Positions 6,239 to 9,321 of a stretch of DNA of 9,321 nt are shown piece after piece. The notes below the pieces were generated by a model, which was not told the DNA's origin, made no database searches, and was given only the letters and a program-made list of their open reading frames with translations. This DNA comes from Rickettsiales bacterium (GTDB lineage Bacteria > Pseudomonadota > Alphaproteobacteria > Methylaequorales > Methylaequoraceae): NCBI GenBank assembly GCA_002711625.1, contig PARR01000032.1, positions 13,743 through 23,063 of the forward strand, in the 5' to 3' direction. The position numbers and the translations under genes were made by a program. The first letter of the stretch is position 1; each line of letters begins with the position of its first letter.

Positions 6239-7500
6239 CACTATTAACAGTCATTCTTTTGGTATCTTTTGTAACAAAAGCAAATATCCTCATTCATACC
6301 TCAAAATATATTGATGGTGTTAATGACAAAATGTTAGAAAATGCCTCTATCATTGTTAACGAAGATGGCAGAATAGAGTCAATTCAAAAAGGATTTATTC
6401 CTCAACAAGGTTATATTTACTACGACCTTAGGAATTATACTGTTATGCCTGGGTTAATGGATATGCATGTTCATTTTGGTCAAGAATATGTTTCCAAGGC
6501 TGATGCACCTGTAAAAGAAGAAAAAGAATATAGTGCTATTAGAGCTGTACAACATGCAAAATTAACATTAGATGGTGGTTTTACTACTGTACGACAGGTA
6601 GGTGATAGTGGATTTATAGCTATTTCGCTTAGAGATGCTATAAGAGACGGCCATGCAGTGGGTCCAAGGATATTTACATCTGGAAAAAGTCTTGCAACAA
6701 CAGGAGGACATGCAGATCATACAAACGGTAAAGCATTTGGTGATTATGTATATCCAGATCCTGAAAGCGGTGTTGTTAATGGTCCTTACGAAGTATTTGC
6801 TGCTGTAAGACAAAGATACAAAGATGGTGCGGATGGAATAAAAATTACAGTTACAGGCGGTGTATTAAGTCTGGCAAAATCTGGTGATAACCCACAATTT
6901 ACTCAAGAAGAAGCTAATGCTGTTGTGCAAGCGGCGAATGATTATGGTTTTTGGGTTGCTGTGCACGCACATGGAGCCGAAGGTATGAAAAGAGCAATAC
7001 GTGCAGGTGTTGATTCAATTGAACATGGAACATACATGGATGATGAAGCTATGTCTTTAATGATTGAAAATGGAACTTACTTAGTTCCTACCATTTCTGC
7101 TGGAGAATTTGTTGCTGATAAATCACTTATAGACGGTTTTTTTCCAGATATAATTAGACCAAAAGCAGCTGCTGTTGGACCTCAAATCGGTGGAACTTTT
7201 GGAAAAGCGTATAAGAGAGGAGTAAAAATTGCTTTTGGAACTGATGTCGGTGTACAGGCTCATGGCACTAACTGGAAAGAGTTTGTATATATGGAAGAAT
7301 ACGGTATGCCTATGATGGAAGCAATTCAGTCAGCTACCATGGAAGCAGCAAAGTTGTTGAGAATAGATGATGACCTTGGCTCATTAGAAGAAGGCAAAAT
7401 AGCCGATATAATTGCAGTAAATGGAAATCCTTTAATCGATTCAAAAGTAATGAAAAATGTTGTCTTTGTCATGAAAGATGGCAAAGTTTATAAAGAATAA
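6232..7500 (+). CDS. Exported metal-dependent amidohydrolase (imidazolonepropionase/prolidase-like)
   Basis: The 422-residue protein has an N-terminal signal peptide ([17 protein letters not shown], likely cut near residue 17), then the composite beta strand domain and the TIM-barrel of the amidohydrolase superfamily. Metal-site motifs are complete: H79-x-H81 in '[10 protein letters not shown]', Lys204 in 'GIKITVTGG' (the usual carboxylated bridging lysine), H245 and H247 in 'VAVHAHG', H265 in 'SIEHG', and Asp338 in 'FGTD'. '[11 protein letters not shown]' (157-167) resembles the subgroup that includes bacterial Xaa-Pro/Xaa-Arg dipeptidases, so a periplasmic dipeptidase or N-acyl amino acid hydrolase is a fair guess; the substrate cannot be fixed from sequence alone. 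It is the first gene of an operon; its TAA is followed with no gap by the next start. Upstream bases TCTTTATG are shared with the yqgE start. Confidence 0.9.
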   Translation: MRTLLTVILLVSFVTKANILIHTSKYIDGVNDKMLENASIIVNEDGRIESIQKGFIPQQGYIYYDLRNYTVMPGLMDMHVHFGQEYVSKADAPVKEEKEYSAIRAVQHAKLTLDGGFTTVRQVGDSGFIAISLRDAIRDGHAVGPRIFTSGKSLATTGGHADHTNGKAFGDYVYPDPESGVVNGPYEVFAAVRQRYKDGADGIKITVTGGVLSLAKSGDNPQFTQEEANAVVQAANDYGFWVAVHAHGAEGMKRAIRAGVDSIEHGTYMDDEAMSLMIENGTYLVPTISAGEFVADKSLIDGFFPDIIRPKAAAVGPQIGGTFGKAYKRGVKIAFGTDVGVQAHGTNWKEFVYMEEYGMPMMEAIQSATMEAAKLLRIDDDLGSLEEGKIADIIAVNGNPLIDSKVMKNVVFVMKDGKVYKE

Positions 7501-8982
7501 TTGACTACACTTCACGTAATTTTAGGAAATCAGCTATTTCCTATGACAAAAGCAAATCTCAACAAAGCAGATAAAATATTTATGTGTGAAGACTATGGTT
7601 TGTGCACCTATGAGAAACACCATAAATCTAAGATTGCTCTTTTTTTCTCTGCAATGCGTGATTATAGAGATAGTCTTATTAAAGAGGGTTTTGATGTAAT
7701 ATACCTAGACGCAAGAACCAATTTTAAAGAAGATTATTTAGTTAAACTCTCTCAAAATATTCAAAAATTTAACATAGATAAGATTAAAATCTTTGAAATT
7801 GAAGATAAACCATTTGAAGCCAAATTTAAGACCCTACTGAATAATCAGGGTTTAACTGTTGAAGTAATTAAATCACCAATGTTTTTGGATGATAGAGTCT
7901 CATTTAAGGATTTTATTGGAGAAAAGAAATTTATACTTCAAGCAAATTATTATAAAAAAAATCGAAAAAAGTTTGAGATATTAATCAATAATGAGAAGCC
8001 AGTTGGTGGGAAATGGAGTTTTGATGAAGATAATAGAAAAAAATTACCCAAAGGATATAAAATTCCTGAACTTCCTTTAAATGATAAAAAAAATAACACT
8101 GATATAACCAATATTATTGATGAATATTTTTCTGACCATCCTGGTGAAATAAATTTTATTTATCCTACTAATTATGATGAAGCAATATTATGGCTTAATA
8201 CTTTTATGGAAGTGAGATTTAATGATTTTGGTCCTTACGAAGATGCAATCAAGAATGGAGAACACTTTATTAATCACTCAGTCTTAAGCATGGTATTAAA
8301 TCTTGGAATACTCACACCTGACATAGTTATAGAAAAGTTAATTAATTATGCTGAAAATAATTCAGTACCTATCAATAGTTTAGAAGGAATAATAAGACAA
8401 ATTATTGGCTGGCGCGAATTCATTAGAGGCATATATCAGAACTTTAGTGAGCGTATGGAAACAGAAAATTATTGGAATCATGATAGAAAACTAACTATAG
8501 ATTGGTACGAGGGCACCACAGGAATTGACCCTTTGGATGATGCTATAAAAGGTGCGCATAAATATGGTTACACCCACCATATAAATCGCTTAATGGTCTT
8601 ATCTAACATAATGAATATGTCCCGCATAAATCCTCAGGAAATTTACCGCTGGTTTATGGAAATGTTTGTTGATTCATCAGAATGGGTAATGGTACCAAAT
8701 GTTTATGGTATGGGTACTTTTGCAGATGGTGGAATATTTGCAACCAAGCCCTACATTTGTGGCTCAAGCTATATACTAAGAATGTCAGATTTTAAAAAAG
8801 GGCCTTGGTGCGAAATCGTTGATGGTCTCTATTGGAGTTTTATTGAAAGGAACAGAAAATTTTTTGAAAGTAATCCAAGATTATCATTAATGATCAGAGC
8901 GCTTAACAAAATGGATGTTGATCGAAAAGAGGCGATTTTTAGTAAAGCTGAATATTTTATTGAATCAAAAACAAATGCTTAA
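7501..8982 (+). CDS. Cryptochrome/photolyase family protein, FeS-BCP (PhrB-like) type lacking cluster cysteines
   Basis: The 493-residue product matches deoxyribodipyrimidine photolyase-related proteins from end to end. The N-terminal Rossmann domain has 'LHVILGNQLF' (4-13) and 'YEKHHKSKIALFFSAMRDYR' (37-56). The linker has 'NNEKPVGGKWSFDEDNRKKL' (163-182). The FAD-binding helical domain has 'FGPYEDAI' (243-250), 'HSVLSMVLNLGILTP' (259-273), 'INSLEGIIRQIIGWREFIRG' (291-310), 'YTHHINRLMVLSNI' (357-370) and 'VPNVYGMGTFADGG' (398-411). Known relatives are (6-4) photolyases or CryB-like receptors with FAD and a lumazine antenna. The four cysteines that hold their 4Fe-4S cluster are not seen: Pro344 lies near the first site, and 'MSDFKKGPWCEIVDGLYW' replaces the CxxC...C stretch. 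The start is TTG directly after the preceding TAA; the first ATG (codon 15) would remove the first strand. Substrate and activity remain uncertain. Confidence 0.92.
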   Translation: MTTLHVILGNQLFPMTKANLNKADKIFMCEDYGLCTYEKHHKSKIALFFSAMRDYRDSLIKEGFDVIYLDARTNFKEDYLVKLSQNIQKFNIDKIKIFEIEDKPFEAKFKTLLNNQGLTVEVIKSPMFLDDRVSFKDFIGEKKFILQANYYKKNRKKFEILINNEKPVGGKWSFDEDNRKKLPKGYKIPELPLNDKKNNTDITNIIDEYFSDHPGEINFIYPTNYDEAILWLNTFMEVRFNDFGPYEDAIKNGEHFINHSVLSMVLNLGILTPDIVIEKLINYAENNSVPINSLEGIIRQIIGWREFIRGIYQNFSERMETENYWNHDRKLTIDWYEGTTGIDPLDDAIKGAHKYGYTHHINRLMVLSNIMNMSRINPQEIYRWFMEMFVDSSEWVMVPNVYGMGTFADGGIFATKPYICGSSYILRMSDFKKGPWCEIVDGLYWSFIERNRKFFESNPRLSLMIRALNKMDVDRKEAIFSKAEYFIESKTNA

Positions 8983-9321
8983 AATGACTGATATAGGTCT
9001 CTTTTGTGAACCTGGAAATTTCTACATTGACCCACTAAATCCTTGTGATACAGCTGTTATAACACATGCACACGCAGATCATGCAAGAGCAGGTATGAGC
9101 AATTATATTTGCACTCCAGAAACTGCATCAATAATGAGATCAAGAATTGATCAAAATTTGTCTATTAGAGAAACTAAATATAATCAGTCATTGCGTTTGG
9201 GCAAAACTACTGTTAGCTTTCATTCAGCTGGACATGTTTTAGGTTCGGCACAAATTAAAATTCAGTTTAATAAAAAAACAGCTGTGATTACTGGAGATTA
9301 TAAGAGGGCTTTTGATCCTAC
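8975..9321 (+). CDS. Metallo-beta-lactamase-fold exonuclease, ligase-associated type (N-terminal part, cut by window edge)
   Basis: About 115 codons are visible before the right edge. Numbered from the ATG at 8984, the motif 'HAHADH' occupies 28-33 (HxHxDH zinc site of the metallo-beta-lactamase fold). It is followed by 'AGHVLGSAQI' with His84 and 'VITGDYKRAFDPT' with Asp105. The opening 'GLFCEPGNFYIDP' and this order match the ligase-associated DNA damage response exonucleases, relatives of the CPSF/SNM1 beta-CASP nucleases. In known genomes these sit with an ATP-dependent DNA ligase and helicase, which may follow outside the window. Two in-frame ATGs are possible, at 8975 (8-base overlap with the photolyase gene) and 8984. 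I chose 8975 because the extra residues (LKM) align with family N-termini; neither has a Shine-Dalgarno. Confidence 0.85.
   Translation, partial: MLKMTDIGLFCEPGNFYIDPLNPCDTAVITHAHADHARAGMSNYICTPETASIMRSRIDQNLSIRETKYNQSLRLGKTTVSFHSAGHVLGSAQIKIQFNKKTAVITGDYKRAFDP

Noticed and set aside
1..9321. CRISPR array, insertion sequence, toxin-antitoxin or defence system
   Set aside because: I found no regularly spaced repeats, transposase motifs, terminal inverted repeats, or small paired genes of that kind; the genes are mostly recognisable housekeeping or envelope families.

Overview
The window is AT-rich (roughly one third G+C by eye), gene-dense bacterial DNA, and no stretch over 80 bases lacks a gene. 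A YqgE/AlgH protein, a proteobacterial-type lipobox, a tRNA-Gly with encoded CCA, MscS, gamma-glutamyltransferase, a prokaryotic-type photolyase-related protein and very tight packing suggest a streamlined, light-exposed marine proteobacterium. A SAR86-like gammaproteobacterium is my best guess, but that is inference and there is no rRNA to prove it.

Layout. (1) 1-578, minus: N-terminal part of an AMP-forming acyl-CoA synthetase-like enzyme that runs off the left edge. (2) A 43-bp divergent gap. (3) 622-4899, plus: a four-gene operon in which every junction overlaps by 1-4 bases: YqgE/AlgH, a GlcNAc-transferase-family (Skp1 GlcNAcT-like) glycosyltransferase, an exported gamma-glutamyltransferase with all key catalytic residues, and an MscS-family channel. 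A strong intrinsic terminator (4953-4976) closes it. (4) 6202-4975, minus: a small lipoprotein of unknown function, tRNA-Gly(UCC), and a Coq4-like protein carrying an HDxxH-x11-E putative metal motif. (5) A 29-bp divergent gap whose two candidate -10 boxes overlap. (6) 6232 to the right edge, plus: an exported metal-dependent amidohydrolase, a cryptochrome/photolyase-family protein of the FeS-BCP/PhrB type that starts at TTG directly after the previous stop, and the N-terminal part of a metallo-beta-lactamase-fold exonuclease of the ligase-associated type.

Functional themes. The operon at 622-4899 is envelope-oriented (periplasmic gamma-glutamyl peptide turnover, a membrane tension channel, a glycosyltransferase), but no single pathway ties it together. 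The right-hand operon joins a periplasmic hydrolase to two genes with DNA-repair signatures. The most notable points are: the photolyase-related protein lacks the cysteines that bind the 4Fe-4S cluster in PhrB/CryB; a GT60-like glycosyltransferase sits in a bacterial operon; and TATAAT boxes lie exactly 6 bases before likely start codons, which suggests leaderless mRNAs, one of them directly behind a tRNA. I see no CRISPR array, IS element, integrase or defence island. Most of the window looks like ordinary core genome rather than an undescribed multi-gene system.
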